Below, one piece after another: positions 43,018 to 55,931 of a stretch of DNA of 64,000 nt; the first letter of the stretch is position 1, and the number at the start of each line of letters is the position of its first letter. Origin of the DNA: Triops longicaudatus (taxonomy: Eukaryota > Arthropoda > Branchiopoda > Notostraca > Triopsidae); the NCBI GenBank assembly GCA_022885665.1, contig JAGQDJ010000633.1:868001-932000 (forward strand), written 5' to 3'. Both the position numbers and the translations under genes were made by a program. Below the pieces are notes generated by a model. The model searched no databases, was not told the DNA's origin, and saw nothing but the letters and a program-made list of their open reading frames with translations.

Positions 43018-44227
43018 TCTTTGTTTACTGTTGACAGCCAATTAACCTGCGAATAGCTTTTGTTAGAATGGCGAACCGTAATAGTTTTGCAATCCTGATT
43101 CACAGATAACAAGATTTCTTGGAAGGAGTCTTACTTTAGAAATAAAGTAAAAAAATCTTTCAGAAAATTGTTTAAGTCGCGTTTTTAACGTCTGAGTGGG
43201 AAACTGCCTTATTTGGAAAGAATGAATGAGAGTAATCCCTACATTACGAACTCCTTTTGCGACCTTACCGGAATTTTGCCGATGTAAATCAGAAGTATCG
43301 ACCCTTTCCGTACGGCTGGCGCTTACAAACCCTTCAAATTATTCTTCAGTAACGCACTAAATACTTGCCATTATTGTTATACCAAGTCATAAGGGTAAAA
43401 AAATTCTTGAAGTTTCCCATTTTCGAAACGGACGTAAAATCGGGTTGGGACGCAGGCTCACGTGATTTGTCGTAAAGGAAAGAACAATTTAAAAAATGCG
43501 TGTGAGATATTAATAAAAGAAGAAACAAAGTGAAATTGTACAACAGAACAAAAATGATCCCAAAACTTATATTTATTTCGTTGAATTCCTTTTCCTCCGA
43601 CAATCTGCGGTATTGATGGTACTGCGCTTTTCGAGAAACAGGCTTAAGCTTCGTAATCATACATAAACTGGTCGTTTGTGTCCTATCGCTGAAACTTTTT
43701 TTATATGCACAAACGAAACAATACATGTCCGAATACGAGCCAAAGATACGTGCGCTCATCACGGGACAAAGGGAATGGCCATATGGTAACTATGGCTATG
43801 ATTTCTGGCTTTATACAACTCATGCTCATGGACATTAAAAACCTTGGCTTTTCTTTGCATGGCAAGCAAATCGTATATGTAATCCCATTTGCTTCGTTTG
43901 ATTAATCCTGTTAACAGGGGCTGTGTTGACTCCCTACCATGCGGTGCCCTCTATGGTATAGAACTTTCTGGAAAAGTCACACAGGTTACGGAAATACGCT
44001 GAAAAAAAGAAATACCAACAAAAAATTAGGGTGAAGCCTTTCTCGGGATTGTTACAGTGCATTTGCTTCCTTGTATTCCTAGGTAGGAAATTCAGTTTAG
44101 ATCGGGTTACCGATAGAAGACTACACCGAACCTTCCAGGGTGAATTTTTCAATATGTGAGTACGGAAGTGTATTTCTGAATTTGGTTATTTCGTTTGTAA
44201 GTAAAATTTGCACTAACCGGTCTACTC
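43018..44227. other. Divergent intergenic region between ZMAT2 and trp (1.2 kb)
   Basis: Contains the 5' ends of both genes. No TATA box, RNA gene or further coding exon was recognised. The ACTACAG just before 44241 could be a splice acceptor, in which case an upstream 5' exon of trp would lie here. Confidence 0.5.
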
Positions 44228-47200
44228 ATGAACTACAGGGGGAAGAAGGGGAAAAATGGGCAAGTCCCTACATCCCAGTCACAGGAAGCACTCATAATGA
44301 CGCCCGCGGAAGTATCTGAGTTAACCACAAGCCCGGAATTTGTTATGGGTCCGCCTGTTGAGTCACTTCTTACCTACCAAGAGAAGCGCTTCCTGCTCTT
44401 CGTGGAACGAGGTGATGTCGCTAGTACGCGAAGGTATGCTCCAACTGTTTGGAAGACGCCAGCATACTCAGTATTTTGCTCAATTGCCGTAGTCTTGTCG
44501 AGGAGTTCAAAGACAGAACGCAAGATTTCAACATTAACTGCACGGATCCGCTAGGTCGCTCTGCCTTAGTAATTGCCATTGAAAACGAGAATTACGACTT
44601 ACTGACTCTTCTCCTAGAGCAAAATATCCAAGTCAAAGTGAGCGTCGAATTTCTGTATACTTTTCGGTATAAGCAATCCACCATCGCGATATCACTGTTC
44701 TAGGATGCTTTGCTGCATGCTATTAACGAAAGTTATGTCGAAGCCGTGGAATTACTACTGGAATGGGAGGAAAAAAATCACAAGGAAGGCGAACCTTATG
44801 TAAGAAGTTTCTTTTTTTTTTTTACATAACTTAATTACGTAATTCTGCTGTACACTTAGAGCTGGGAAGCCATGGATAAAGACAAAGCTACCTTTACTGC
44901 AGATATAACACCTTTGGTGCTGGCAGCCCATAAAAACAATTACGAAATCTTAAAACTGCTTTTGGACAGAGGAGCTTCTCTCCCTATGCCCCATGATGTC
45001 AGGTAAATTGCTCCATATTTCAGCTATTTATAGTTAGGTGGATTAATAAACAACATCTAATCTTCGTCTATGGTACTTAAAGGTGTGGATGTGACGAATG
45101 CGTGGTGTCGAGTCGGGAAGATTCGTTACGGCATTCACGTTCTCGAATCAACGCCTACCGTGCCCTTTCGTCTCCGTCTTTAATAGCATTGTCAAGCAAA
45201 GATCCTGTTTTAACAGCATTCGAGCTCTCTAATGAATTAGCTCGCCTATTAGTTATTGAATCGGAATTTAGTGAGGAATACAATCGGTTGCGTATCCAAG
45301 TCGAGAAGTTCGCGACGTCCCTGTTAGACCATACGCGTAGCTCTTACGAGCTCGAAGTCATGCTGAATCACAAAGACGGGTATGGGGACGGAGACGACGA
45401 TGCTGAAAGCCCAGGCTGGCAACCAGGAGAGCACCAATCTTTAGATCGCTTAAAACTGGCCATTGATTATACGCAGAAGGATTTTGTTGCTCACCCGAAC
45501 GTCCAGCAATTGCTTGGTATTTGCTCCTTATTTACTTATTTGTTATTATTTAAGTTGCAAATGAAGTGGAACTTCAGTTTAAATTAGAGTTCAAACTGGC
45601 GTAAGCTAAGTTGAATTCTATCTTCAAAATTTTAATTTCACTTTTGTGCGAAATTGCTAAAGGAAAAAATACATAAATATTAAAACGCATTATTACAGTT
45701 ATGCATTTATCATATATTTCGTTCTTTCTTTTTTGCTCTTCACTTGTAGGTACTATCTGGTATGAAGGGTTACCAGGATTCAGGCGACGTTCTTTACCGG
45801 GCCAGCTTCTCTTTCTCCTCCTTACGGCGTGTCAATTTCCATTGTATTCGTTCATTTACATGGTTTCCCCTAACTCCGAAAAAGGGAAATTCATGAAAAA
45901 GCCGTTCGTCAAGTTTATTTGCCATTCAGCGTCTTACGTGTTCTTCTTGTGTAATTTATTACGAATATTTATCTGCTTCCTATGTGACAACGTCTTGTGA
46001 ATGGTAGTTCTTCTAGGATTGGCTTCGCAACGAGTGGAATATTTGGTTATCGAATGGTTTGGGCCTGACTGGATGCAAGATATTATGGCAGAATGGATTA
46101 GAAAGGAACGAGGGTCTATTCCTGGTCCCGTGGAATGTGCAATTATGATCTATGTTATGGGTAAGTAGAGTCTAACTTCTTATAGCTTACATAAATGACA
46201 GTCATTGTACTTGAAGGGTACATATGGGGAGAAATCAAGTCGCTTTGGTCTGACGGGCTCCTGGCGTACATCCAGGACTTGTGGAATATTGTCGACTTCA
46301 TCACGTATGTGTTCTACACGGCATGGATTTTGTTGCGCGCAACTGCGTGGTTTGTCGTTCAGCGCGAACTGTGGGCGGGAAAGGACCCATACTCTCCCAG
46401 GGAAGAATGGAACCCCTATGACCCGATGCTTTTGTCAGAGGGTATGTTTGGAGCTGCCATGATCTTCAGGTGAAGTTTAGTGGTGAGAAATTAATGGTTA
46501 CAAAGCTCTTAATGGCAATAAATTTACAGTTTCCTGAAAATGGTCCACGTTTTCAGCGTGAGCCCGCATCTGGGACCCTTGCAGATCTCACTAGGACGTA
46601 TGGTTATCGATATCATCAAGTAATTTACGCAACGATTATTTCTAGCATCGTTATTTAATTTGCTGTCCCAGGTTTTTCTTCATCTATATGCTTGTACTCT
46701 TCGCCTTCGGCTGTGGCATGAACCAGCTGCTTTGGTACTACGCAGAACTGGAGAAGAACAAATGCTACTCATTAGAGGGGGGGTTGCCGGATTTAGAAAA
46801 AGAGCGGGAATCATGCTTCTTTTGGCGACGATTCGCTAAGTACCTTTATTATTAGCCAATGAAAGCCTTTTTATTTTCTATCTCATAATCTTTTAGCTTA
46901 TTCGAAACCTCGCAGTCACTCTTTTGGGCCAGTTTTGGCTTAGTCGACTTGCAATCTTTTGAACTCGAAGGGATCAAGAGTTTTACTCGTTTCTGGTCGC
47001 TATTAATGTTCGGCTCGTATTCCGTAATCAATATCATCGTCTTGCTTAACATGCTGATTGCCATGATGTCCAATTCGTACCAAATCATCTCTGTAAGTTG
47101 AACTCAAGTCGTTAATGCATATCTGGCTTATGATTACAATTTCATGCCTGTATTTGCTGTAATGGACGCCAAGAGTAGGCTTATGGTTAAATCCGGTTGA

Positions 47201-48809
47201 AAAATATGTTTCCTTTTTGTATATCTTAGTGACTTTAGACAAAATGTGTTCGTGGGCTTATGTTGAGCAATGCTTTGTAGGAAAGATCCGATACGGAGTG
47301 GAAGTTCGCCCGGTCTAAACTTTGGATCAGCTACTTTGACGATGGAGCTACTGTTCCACCTCCGTTCAATATGTTTCCCACGCCAAAAAGCCTTTTTCGG
47401 CTTCTAGGCTGCTCGAAACGCTCAGAATCTGGATCTATTCGGGTATATAAATTATAAGTGGATTCATGAGCTGCTTCACTACAGCTACTTATCACCACAG
47501 AGGCAAGTGAAAGCGTCTGCTGAAGTGCGTCACATGGAAGTGATGAAGCTTTTGGTAAGACGCTATGTTACAGCTGAGCAAATGAAGAACGACGAGCAAG
47601 GCGTCACTGAGGACGATGTCAATGAGATAAAACAGGATATATCAACCTTTCGATATGAACTTATTAACATTCTCTCCAAAAATGGCATGGACACTTCCAT
47701 TGCTCATCTGCCTTCTGAGCAAACAGGTACGAGCTCCAGATTTGCATAAAGCTTAGATTTGAGATTCCTTTCTACTTTATTTATGAATAATACAGCGGCT
47801 GGGAAGAAAGGACGAGTACGAGAACGTCGGCTCATGAAAGGTTTCCAGATCGGCATGGTGGAAGACATAATTAACGAAGTACTCAGCACGGAAAAGGGCA
47901 CTACGGACGTATTTGGCAAAATCGCTCGCGCGATTGTGAAACGCGGCTCGAGCCACGCTTCCAAAGACGGCAAGGCTAAGGACTGGAACGCTCTGAATCG
48001 CGCGAGATCCATCAAGCATGGAGCCAAGAACCCGATTGGTAGCAAAGAAGCTAGCCAGAAACGCTGGAGTCAACAATCTCTTCGCCGATCGGTTCTCTTG
48101 TCAGAACGGGAGGCAATCTTGTCCTTTAATCCTGACACACTGGTTGAATACAATCCTCGACTGAAGGTAAGTACTATTTTACTGTCGTTCGCGATGTATT
48201 TTATGCAACAATTATTTTTCTTAGGAATACTCGGCAACTACCCGAGTTGCTTACGCTAAGTTCAAGTCGAATACTTTAAAGCCCCTGAAGGAAAAACCGC
48301 AAGAAGAAAAGGCTGCAGAGACTGATACGTTAGCACCACCGAAAAGAAAAGTCTCCGTGTCTGCTCCTCCTTCGCCTAATCCTACGCCGATACCGCCAGA
48401 AAAACCGGCGGGTGATGAACAAAAGCCCCTTTCGGTTTCGATTAATTCGGAAAAAGCGAAATCAGAAGCTGTAAAGCAGAACACCGCAAAAATAGAACCG
48501 AAAACGGAAGTTGCCAAGCTAAACATGGCAAATGCAGAATCAAAAGCAGAAGTTGCGAAACAAAATCAGGAAACTGCAAAACAAAATAAGGATGCTCAGA
48601 AACCGGCTAAAGAAGCCCTTCAACCAGTTCTTAAAGATCCAGTGGTAAAAACAGAACCTAAGACAGAAACTAAGGCCGAGCTGAAGGCAGAAACAAAACC
48701 GTTGCCTAATGAAGAAACTAAAATAGAGAAACGAAGCAACGTGAATCCTCCCAGTACCTCTATTGCTAGACCACGCCCCACACCGCAAAATAAAGGCGGA
48801 TGGCTTTAA
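44228..48809 (+). CDS. trp: TRP cation channel (arthropod photoreceptor TRPC type)
   Basis: Light- or phospholipase-C-activated Ca2+ channel of the TRPC family. Exons: 44228-44433, about 44472-44637, 44704-44799, 44860-45002, 45083-45516, 45750-45950, 46008-46160, 46217-46469, 46530-46619, 46672-46839, 46897-47092, 47281-47442, 47501-47726, 47796-48166, 48225-48809. About 1149 residues. The order is ankyrin repeats, the CGCDECV/DSLRHS region, six membrane segments, pore (FWASFGLVDLQSFEL), NMLIAMMSNSY, TRP box (EWKFARSKLW), a coiled region and a Lys/Pro/Glu-rich tail ending GGWL. The pore Asp in LVDL and the GWL tail match Drosophila TRP rather than TRPL or TRP-gamma. The exon 1/2 junction does not close with a normal-sized intron (see findings). 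The start ATG is tentative. Confidence 0.94.
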
Positions 48810-49365
48810 TCTAAAAATGTTGAGGTAGTTTTAGTGATGATACCATAACTCAATTGGAAATACTGTTACACAATATATTGGACAATTTCGTTACGTAATT
48901 CACTTTAGTTTTTCTGTTTGTTGATAAAAGAAGGAAGGGACAATTGGTATGTTCATAAAACTGTAAAGAATTATAGCTAATGAATTACAAACATTTTAGA
49001 AATGGGAAAAAGTCAGTGAAAACGATGAAGCCCGCATACAGGAAATGTTTCGTCGAACATGAGTAATGTGTACATGAGAAAATAAATAAAAACTGAGTTT
49101 GAAGCTTGTTTTACAAGAAACGGGTAATTTATTTTCGTTGTCACATCTATCCTAAGTACTTAACTAAAATAAGCTGATTTTCGTAAACATCTTTGAAAGC
49201 TACGGAAACTAAAAATTTCCTTTATCATTTTCTTTCTTCATATTTTCCCGCTCACTGTGAATCGATCGGTAAAGTGCGATTGCGATATCAAGTATACATA
49301 TCAAGTATATAAACAGGCTCAATGCTTGGACCCCGCAAAGTTTTCAAAATAAGTGAAATATTAGA
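48810..49365. other. trp 3'UTR and DBR1 5' region
   Basis: Tandem genes on the plus strand, 556 bp apart. The trp signal AATAAATAAA lies at 49081, leaving about 275 bp for the DBR1 promoter and 5'UTR. No other feature recognised. Confidence 0.6.
49081..49090 (+). terminator. Candidate trp polyadenylation signal
   Basis: Two overlapping AATAAA hexamers (AATAAATAAA) about 270 nt after the trp stop. Confidence 0.6.
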
Positions 49366-51724
49366 ATGAAAATAGCTATTGAAGGTTGTGCTCATGGGGA
49401 AATTGAGAAAATTTATGAAGCCATAAAACTCCGTGAAATTCAGGAAAATGTCAAAGTAGATTTGCTTATATGCTGTGGTGACTTCCAAGCGGTGAGAAAT
49501 CCTAGCGATTTGCAATGTATGGCAGTACCTGACAAATTTAAGGAAATGGGTTCCTTTTATAAGTATGTTGGTGCCACTGTATTTCTAAATTACATCTATT
49601 AAAAATCATATTGTTTTTACAGGTACTATTCCGGAGAAAAAACTGCACCTATTCTTACCATCTTTATTGGCGGGAACCACGAAGCTAGCAATTACTTGCA
49701 AGAACTAGCCTACGGAGGCTGGGTGGCACCCAATATCTACTACTTGGGCTATGCTGGTGTGGTTCGGTATAGAGGGATTCGAATTGGTGGGATGTCTGGG
49801 ATCTTCAAAGGCCATGACTTTAATAAAGGCCACTACGAAAGACCTCCATACAACGAAAGCGCAAAGCGCAGTGCATATCATATCCGAAATTTAGAAGTTT
49901 TTCGTCTAAAACAGGTGCGATTTTTTATATGTACGTTTTTCTGGATTTTTTTCCGTATTTCTTTTTCACTTTTACGTGATATATCAGCATGATATGATAT
50001 CGTATTATTGCGCCCAATTACGTGTTGAAATTTAAATAAATAGTCCAAAACGGCTGAATTTCTCAACAACGATAGGGATTTTTTTTTAGATTTTTATTTA
50101 AGCTTTTAGCGTCGTGTGTTACTCACCAAAAATTTTTTTTTTCTTTCCACTTAGATAGCAACAGGCTTAGATGTTTTTATCTCTCATGACTGGCCTGTTG
50201 GAGTGTATCACTATGGGAATGTCGAGCAGTTATTACGATGGAAACCTTATTTCAGGTGAACAAGAAAAGGAAATATATATAACGAAGGAAAAGTCAGTGC
50301 GTCAAACTTGTTTGGTTGTTGCACTTCATAGGAATGAAATTGCTAATGACACATTAGGGAGTCCCGCTGCAGAGACGTTGCTACGGCATTTGCAGCCATC
50401 TCACTGGTTCTCTGCTCATTTACATGTTCGATATGAGGCTGTCGTTCCTCACACACAGGTTGGTAGTGCATCCTATAGCTATGGAAAAGAAAAGTTTCTA
50501 CAACTTTAATTCTTCTTTTGCCCTTATTTTTAACAGCCCGGTAATGGGATTCCAGGAAGACGAACTAATTTCCTTGCTTTGGATAAATGCCTACCCAAGC
50601 GTCGTTTCCTAGAGATACTAGATATCGCCCATGATCCCGAAGCGAATCTTAATCTGCAATATGACCGTGAATGGCTCGCCATCCTTCGCGCCACGGATCG
50701 TTTACTCAGTGTGTCAAATCGCGATCAGTTTATGCCAGGACCTGGCTATAACGGCAGGTGGGATAAACTGAGTTGTATAGCCGTTGAAGGTGCTGAAATT
50801 TCTAAAAATATTTACGTTTTTCAGATGGTGCTTTACGCCCACACCAGAGGAATTGGAAGAAATCGACAAATTCTTTGATAATGACCTGTCCATTCCCTAC
50901 AATTTTACACCCACCGCTCCTGCATTTGATCCTACTACTGCGTCATCCAACATTCTTCGCGCGCCACAGCCCCTTCCGCAGTGTAATCCGCAAACGACAC
51001 TGTTTTGTGAAAAACTGAACGTTAGAGACCCGATGTCATTATTAATGAGCCAAAATTCGTCAATGTCAAGCGAAAAAAATTATCCACCTTTATCGTCAAA
51101 TGTCCTAGGTGGAATCACCGATAATGTTACAACTTGTCTCGCGTAAAGCTATCTCTATTTTATTATTATTTTTTCACTTTTTTTTACCATCAACTAATCG
51201 ATAACGACGATCTCGTGTTTATTGCATTGTTTCGCGGTACCATAAGAACGCAATTAAAAGTATTAATCGAATGTAATGAACTTTCTAGAGTGCAAGGAAA
51301 CGTCGCAACAAATCTCGACATTATCGATTTGAACGACGAAGATGAGGATGATGGTGAAACCCAAGTAGAGCAAACGACCACTGTTGTTTCCGATCCAGGA
51401 CCTGATAGCAGTAGTGCTCTTTTCTTCACGGATAAAGCGGGAGATCGGACGCCACTTCATCTTCCTCCACCTGTAGCAAGCGGAGATTTATCGCAGGCTG
51501 CCGAGTCTCGACCTGTCAGTCAAGAAAAGCGTCCGTTAGAAATGGAAGAACAAGAGCCGATGGACAGACCATTGACTACTTCCGGAAAGTGTCTAGAAGC
51601 CACCAACTCATTTGTTTCCGCGCAATCCCAGGAGGAAGTGCCGCATCCGCCGGCCGCTGATGGGTCGAATAAGAAATTCAAACGTCGAAACATAGCTATT
51701 TATGGTACATCCGATGAGATGTAA
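49366..51724 (+). CDS. DBR1: Lariat RNA debranching enzyme
   Basis: Nuclear metallophosphoesterase that hydrolyses the 2'-5' bond of intron lariats. Exons: 49366-49562, 49623-49914, 50155-50255, 50332-50458, 50537-50757, 50825-51142, 51289-51724; phases close, 563 residues (human 544). Metal-site residues fall at the human positions: Cys8 and His10 (EGCAHGE), Asp39 (CCGDFQA), Asn84 and His85 (GGNHE), His174 (SHDWP), His226 and His228 (SAHLH). The lariat-recognition loop region (YGGWVAPNIYYLG, GGMSGIFK) is intact. The C-terminal part is acidic and low-complexity, ending in a basic block (KFKRRNIAIYG) as in other animals. If the last intron is retained, translation stops at once (GCG TAA at 51141), giving a form lacking the tail. 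Confidence 0.97.
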
Positions 51725-51763
51725 ATCTTCTTTAAACACTTGACTGAAATGGATTTTTATATG

Positions 51764-51769
51764 AATAAA
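51764..51769 (+). terminator. Candidate DBR1 polyadenylation signal
   Basis: AATAAA 40 nt after the stop codon. Confidence 0.7.
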
Positions 51770-54732
51770 TTGTCCATATTTTGGAACTTGTATTCTATTT
51801 TGTCTAAAATTGCTCTGGAAATAATAAGGAGCGGAACCTAACTTTGAGCTCTGAAATGTTGGAGAACGGTTGTCGGGCGTACGCCCGTTTTCACGAGTGG
51901 GCGGGTTAGGTGGCTAAGTACGTGTCTGAACGTACGTTCTTTGTAACTTTATAGCTATCGTACTGCTATGCTTGACTCACATACGTAAGTTTGTAGAGTT
52001 TGATTTCTTGCCGTAGCGCCCACGCATTTTTCGTTTATTAATGCCGTGTTCACAAGGGTCGTAAGTTCTCTAATAATGCATAAGGTCGATTCTTGGAATT
52101 CTGACTGTTGAAATGCTTCCGACAAGCGTGCTAACGGCAGAATTCAACAACTGACCTTGCAGAGTACAAGACGTAAGTTCAACTCGTGTAAACTCAGCTT
52201 AAAGGGCAACGGACACCAAAAACACCTATTGAGATTTTGATGGATTCTTATTGTACACATTTTTCTAAGAACACAGAATTTTTTTTTCATTTTTTTCTGA
52301 CGATTAAATTGGCCAATCTGCTTTGTTTTATTCACTAGTGGGCTGCTCCAGAACAAATCTTTCTCACGTACTAACAATAAGAAAATGAAATAAAACTGTG
52401 TTAGAGTACGCGATCATCGTGGTTATAAATCTTCTTTGATCGTAGTTATGAAGTTTGTAACTAAATTGAGAAAGAGATAAATTCGACCTTTCCCGTAAAG
52501 CTTTTACAAGTGTGTCTGTACTGTATACCCACATTACATGAAAAATACGAGGTAACCTTATCACTGCGGAAAAGAGTGGCCTTGTCACCTTCCATTTTAC
52601 CGCGAGCTATACGATGGTCTTTGTGTGTTTAGCGAACTGCTTATTTGTTCTTCCTATCAACTGAGATAGGTCACGACGGTATTGCCAAAAGAACTCCTTG
52701 TCGCATAAAAACTATTCGTAACATAGTAGATTCAAGTAGATAAGTATTCTGAGGCTATTGCAATTTTTCCGCTTAACCGTAAATGCTATACAGTGAGTAA
52801 CGACTGCCTGCAGTAAACAAAATTATGCGTAGTGCTTTGTAAATTTCTGGTGTTTTTCCCTTGATCTGGCTGTCCAAAAACGCACACGCGAAACCCAGAG
52901 TCTGGATGCAATCAAGTTAGTTAACTCTGGAGCAAAGGATACAAGCAAGCTCTCCAATTAATTTTGACCATGCCAATCACGTGCTGAGTCCAGCTTTCAG
53001 TTTCAACAGGTCGCCAACCACGCTGCCCCTGACATCCGTGTTTTTAAGTGTATGAGCTGGGCAAGGGTGGTAAACTCATTTGCATCGCTCTGTACCGGAT
53101 CAACACTCGTCTTTCGATATTATCATATCAAGATGAGTTTCTACAAGGAATAATAGGTGGTCAGCTAGATTACTCCCACTCCTCCAGTGGTCATGTGTAC
53201 AGGCGCTCAAGGTAATAGAACACACGCCAAATAAGCTAGTTACTTCCCTACAGTAGTTCAGTAAACGAAAACTCGATGATTGCCGGAAGAATCCCTTAGT
53301 GGTTTGAGCTAACGATTTCGCTGCGGCTTAGGGACGCACAAAAGACGGTTTAGCATTGGAAAAGTTAAGTTACGTTGTAAGAAGTCCAGCTACGCCTGCA
53401 ATGCAGTTACGCCAGCTTAGAAGATTTGTCTTGACGTCTTCCCAGCCCGGAGTGTTTTCTAAAGACTTTCCACAGGAAGAATGTATTCTGCACCATTTTC
53501 TCAGTTTCTCCCAAAAATTAATTTGAGCATCTTTACGAAAGCTGCTGAGGGAATTTCAATCTTGCACTCTTCAAACTCCGATTCTAAGACTAGATGTTCT
53601 TCTTCATTGCTTTAGTCAAGTCAGAGCATAAACACAGTATCATTTGTCTCCGAAATATGGGAAGCAAGGCAATACCGTCTAACGATGTCTCCGCCGACAG
53701 TTTGCCTTGCAGGGAAGGAAGAGTGGTATCATCGAGTATTGAACTTTTATTATACGCTGTGTACAAGTAACAGATCTGCGGGAGTAAAAGAGAACAATAG
53801 TTGTTCACTGTCCTGTCATCTGCCCTTCTTTAATTCTGAGCCTTGCATCGGAGAAAATGCCGACCAGGAAGCTCATTCTTCTTGAAGGGCTACTACACGA
53901 ACTCAAGGAGTTTGTAAAAATGCTAAGAGTATTATGTCTTAAATAACGGACTACCTTCAGCTTTGTACAAAAGGAAAATAAGAGCCGGGCTAATAAATAC
54001 TAGAGGTGAACCACACTCTAAAAGCTGCTTTTTTGGCTTTTGTTTAGAAGAAAGCCATGTGAAGCAACAGAACTTTCATAAATTCATGTAAATATTCACC
54101 GCATAGAAGGATACCTGAAATCTTGCTTCAATGAGGCTTACATTTTGTACGGAGAGTGTCTATGAAGTAACGAGAGCAGCACGAAGAAAAAAGAACGCCC
54201 GTTCACCTTATTTTTTTTTTTCTCTTGACAAACTTTTCATAAGTGGACTTTTTGCTTTCGGGGTACAGAAAGAAAATATGGGTAAGTGATAAGATGAGAA
54301 AAGAACGGAAAGCGTTCTACGGATAAATCGCCGGGAAGCGACAGTAGTGTACTACTTCCACACAGCCATTACGCAGTCCATCAACTTATTCATGAGTGAC
54401 TGGCTGTCTTCCGGACCATTTCGAAGCTCTCTTCATGCGACTGTGTAAAACTTGTGGCTTTAATAGAGGAGGAGCTTTGTAGATGAGAGAAAATTGTCAA
54501 TTTTGCGTCGTTAACTTACTGAATTGTAAAAAATGACGCAGGATATTAGACAAATATGCCACGGATGTTATATGGTGTGGCTGTGATATGGCTGCAAAAA
54601 GCAATAGCGAAATGACCCGAACGGACCTCAGCTAAAAGTGCAGGTGTCGGAGTAGGAGGAGCTTCCTGTGACGGAAAGATGCATGCAAGCGCATTGTGCG
54701 CCTTTGACTGTTTTCTGACGCCTAGTAGCGCT
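51770..54732. other. Intergenic region between DBR1 and allatotropin (3.0 kb)
   Basis: No coding exon, RNA gene or clear mobile element recognised on either strand. Open frames are under 80 codons and lack domain features. It presumably includes the distal regulatory region of the allatotropin gene. Confidence 0.55.
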
Positions 54733-54767
54733 TATAAAAGCTCAGCTAGTTTCCATGTCGTTCAGAG
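54733..54767 (+). promoter_or_regulatory. TATA-Inr core promoter of the allatotropin gene
   Basis: TATAAAAG at 54733-54740 and an initiator-like TTCAGA at 54761-54766. The Inr A (54764) lies 31 bp downstream of the first T, the standard metazoan spacing. A 5'UTR exon from here to a strong donor (CAG|GTACGT at 54906/54907) would splice to the acceptor at 55931, directly before the ATG. No transcript evidence is available. Confidence 0.65.
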
Positions 54768-54906
54768 ATTCACTGTCTTTCTTTACTGAATCAGCCTTTG
54801 ATCGTGTGAGAGAGCCTGCCAAACATTGGACGAAACACACGGTAATTACATTCTTTCGACCCCGTGCTTTACAGACACCTACTTCTCCAGTTACCAATTA
54901 CTTCCA
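54764..54906 (+). other. Predicted 5'UTR exon of the allatotropin gene
   Basis: Bounded by the Inr and a consensus donor (TTCCAG|GTACGT). A second donor (CCCG|GTAAGA) lies 15 nt downstream. The following intron of about 1.0 kb contains a 29-bp tandem duplication at 55067-55131 and nothing else recognised. Confidence 0.5.
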
Positions 54907-55066
54907 GGTACGTTGCATTCCCGGTAAGATTGAAAACCACTGTCTTGCGGAGAGTCGTGATCATATTCGGCAGTATCGCTTGGCAAGACAGAAAAGGCTA
55001 ATATGCGTTGGGGTTAATGCCGCAACGAGGGGAGAAAAATGTGTTTAACGATATCAGTTGCTTATT

Positions 55067-55131
55067 GGTTTCATTTTTGTGTGGTGGCCAAAGTAACTTT
55101 TTGGTTCATTTTTGTGCGGTGGCCAAACTAA
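55067..55131. repeat. Imperfect tandem duplication of about 29 bp
   Basis: The stretch at 55067-55095 recurs at 55103-55131 with a few changes. The shared core is CATTTTTGTG(T/C)GGTGGCCAAA. It lies in the predicted 5'UTR intron of the allatotropin gene. Confidence 0.8.
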
Positions 55132-55931
55132 ATATTACAGAATCCTTGCTTCTCTCCACTTATTATGGCAAAATTGGTTCCAATTGCGCTTTTCAACATT
55201 CTAAGGTTTCTCACCTCAAGGGGCGCGTAATTTCTTCCAAACTACTGACCCAATCAGATGGCGTTGAAAAAGCTTCAGTTCCGTTTTCCAAACTTTTGCT
55301 TAAAAGAAACTTTATTAGTAATGACTCCTTTTGTGCCTTTTTACTGCACAAATTATATCCGTATGCGATACTGCTGAAGAGGATCGTTACACATTAACGA
55401 GGCTCTAAACAGTGAACAACTTCCTTCTGACTTGATAATATCATGTCTCATGAAGTGAGATCTACAGCGTTTCGTACTTATAACGAAATGTGGGTGAAAA
55501 AGATACAACTTAACTTCACTGAAAGTGATCACAGATTTACTGGGTAAAGTAACTACGTGCCTTCCTTTATGTTTCGACATTTGTTCATATACTTAAGAAT
55601 GTGATACGCAGCATCCCTAAGTGATCCTCGATTGTCCCTGACTCTTCGTCGACACGGAAACGAGAAATCTCGAGAGTATCTGACAGTTTCTACGTGAACG
55701 ATACCGATGCTTGAAACCCTTCTTAAAATGAAATCACCATCAGATAAGCTTACAACTAGGCACTACGGTCTATTCCCTGATTTTAGCTTCAACTTTAGTC
55801 GTTTGCTCGGTTGTTCAACATTGTATTTTCGATAATATGGCTATGTCCAAATTTTAATAAGAGTGAATCTAAGAGTTGTACGAAAAAAAAAAAATTTACA
55901 CGGCATTTGTTTTGTATTTTTGCGTTAACAG

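Noticed and set aside
45950..46017. Splicing trp exon 6 to the acceptor TTCTTCTAG|GA at 46016
   Set aside because: It would create TGA at the junction. The acceptor GGTAG at 46007 gives the conserved VFFLFLLGLASQRVEY sequence.
54755..55048. 97-codon frame at the allatotropin promoter
   Set aside because: Its ATG lies nine bases upstream of the predicted transcription start, and the frame runs across a strong splice donor at 54907. No family recognised.
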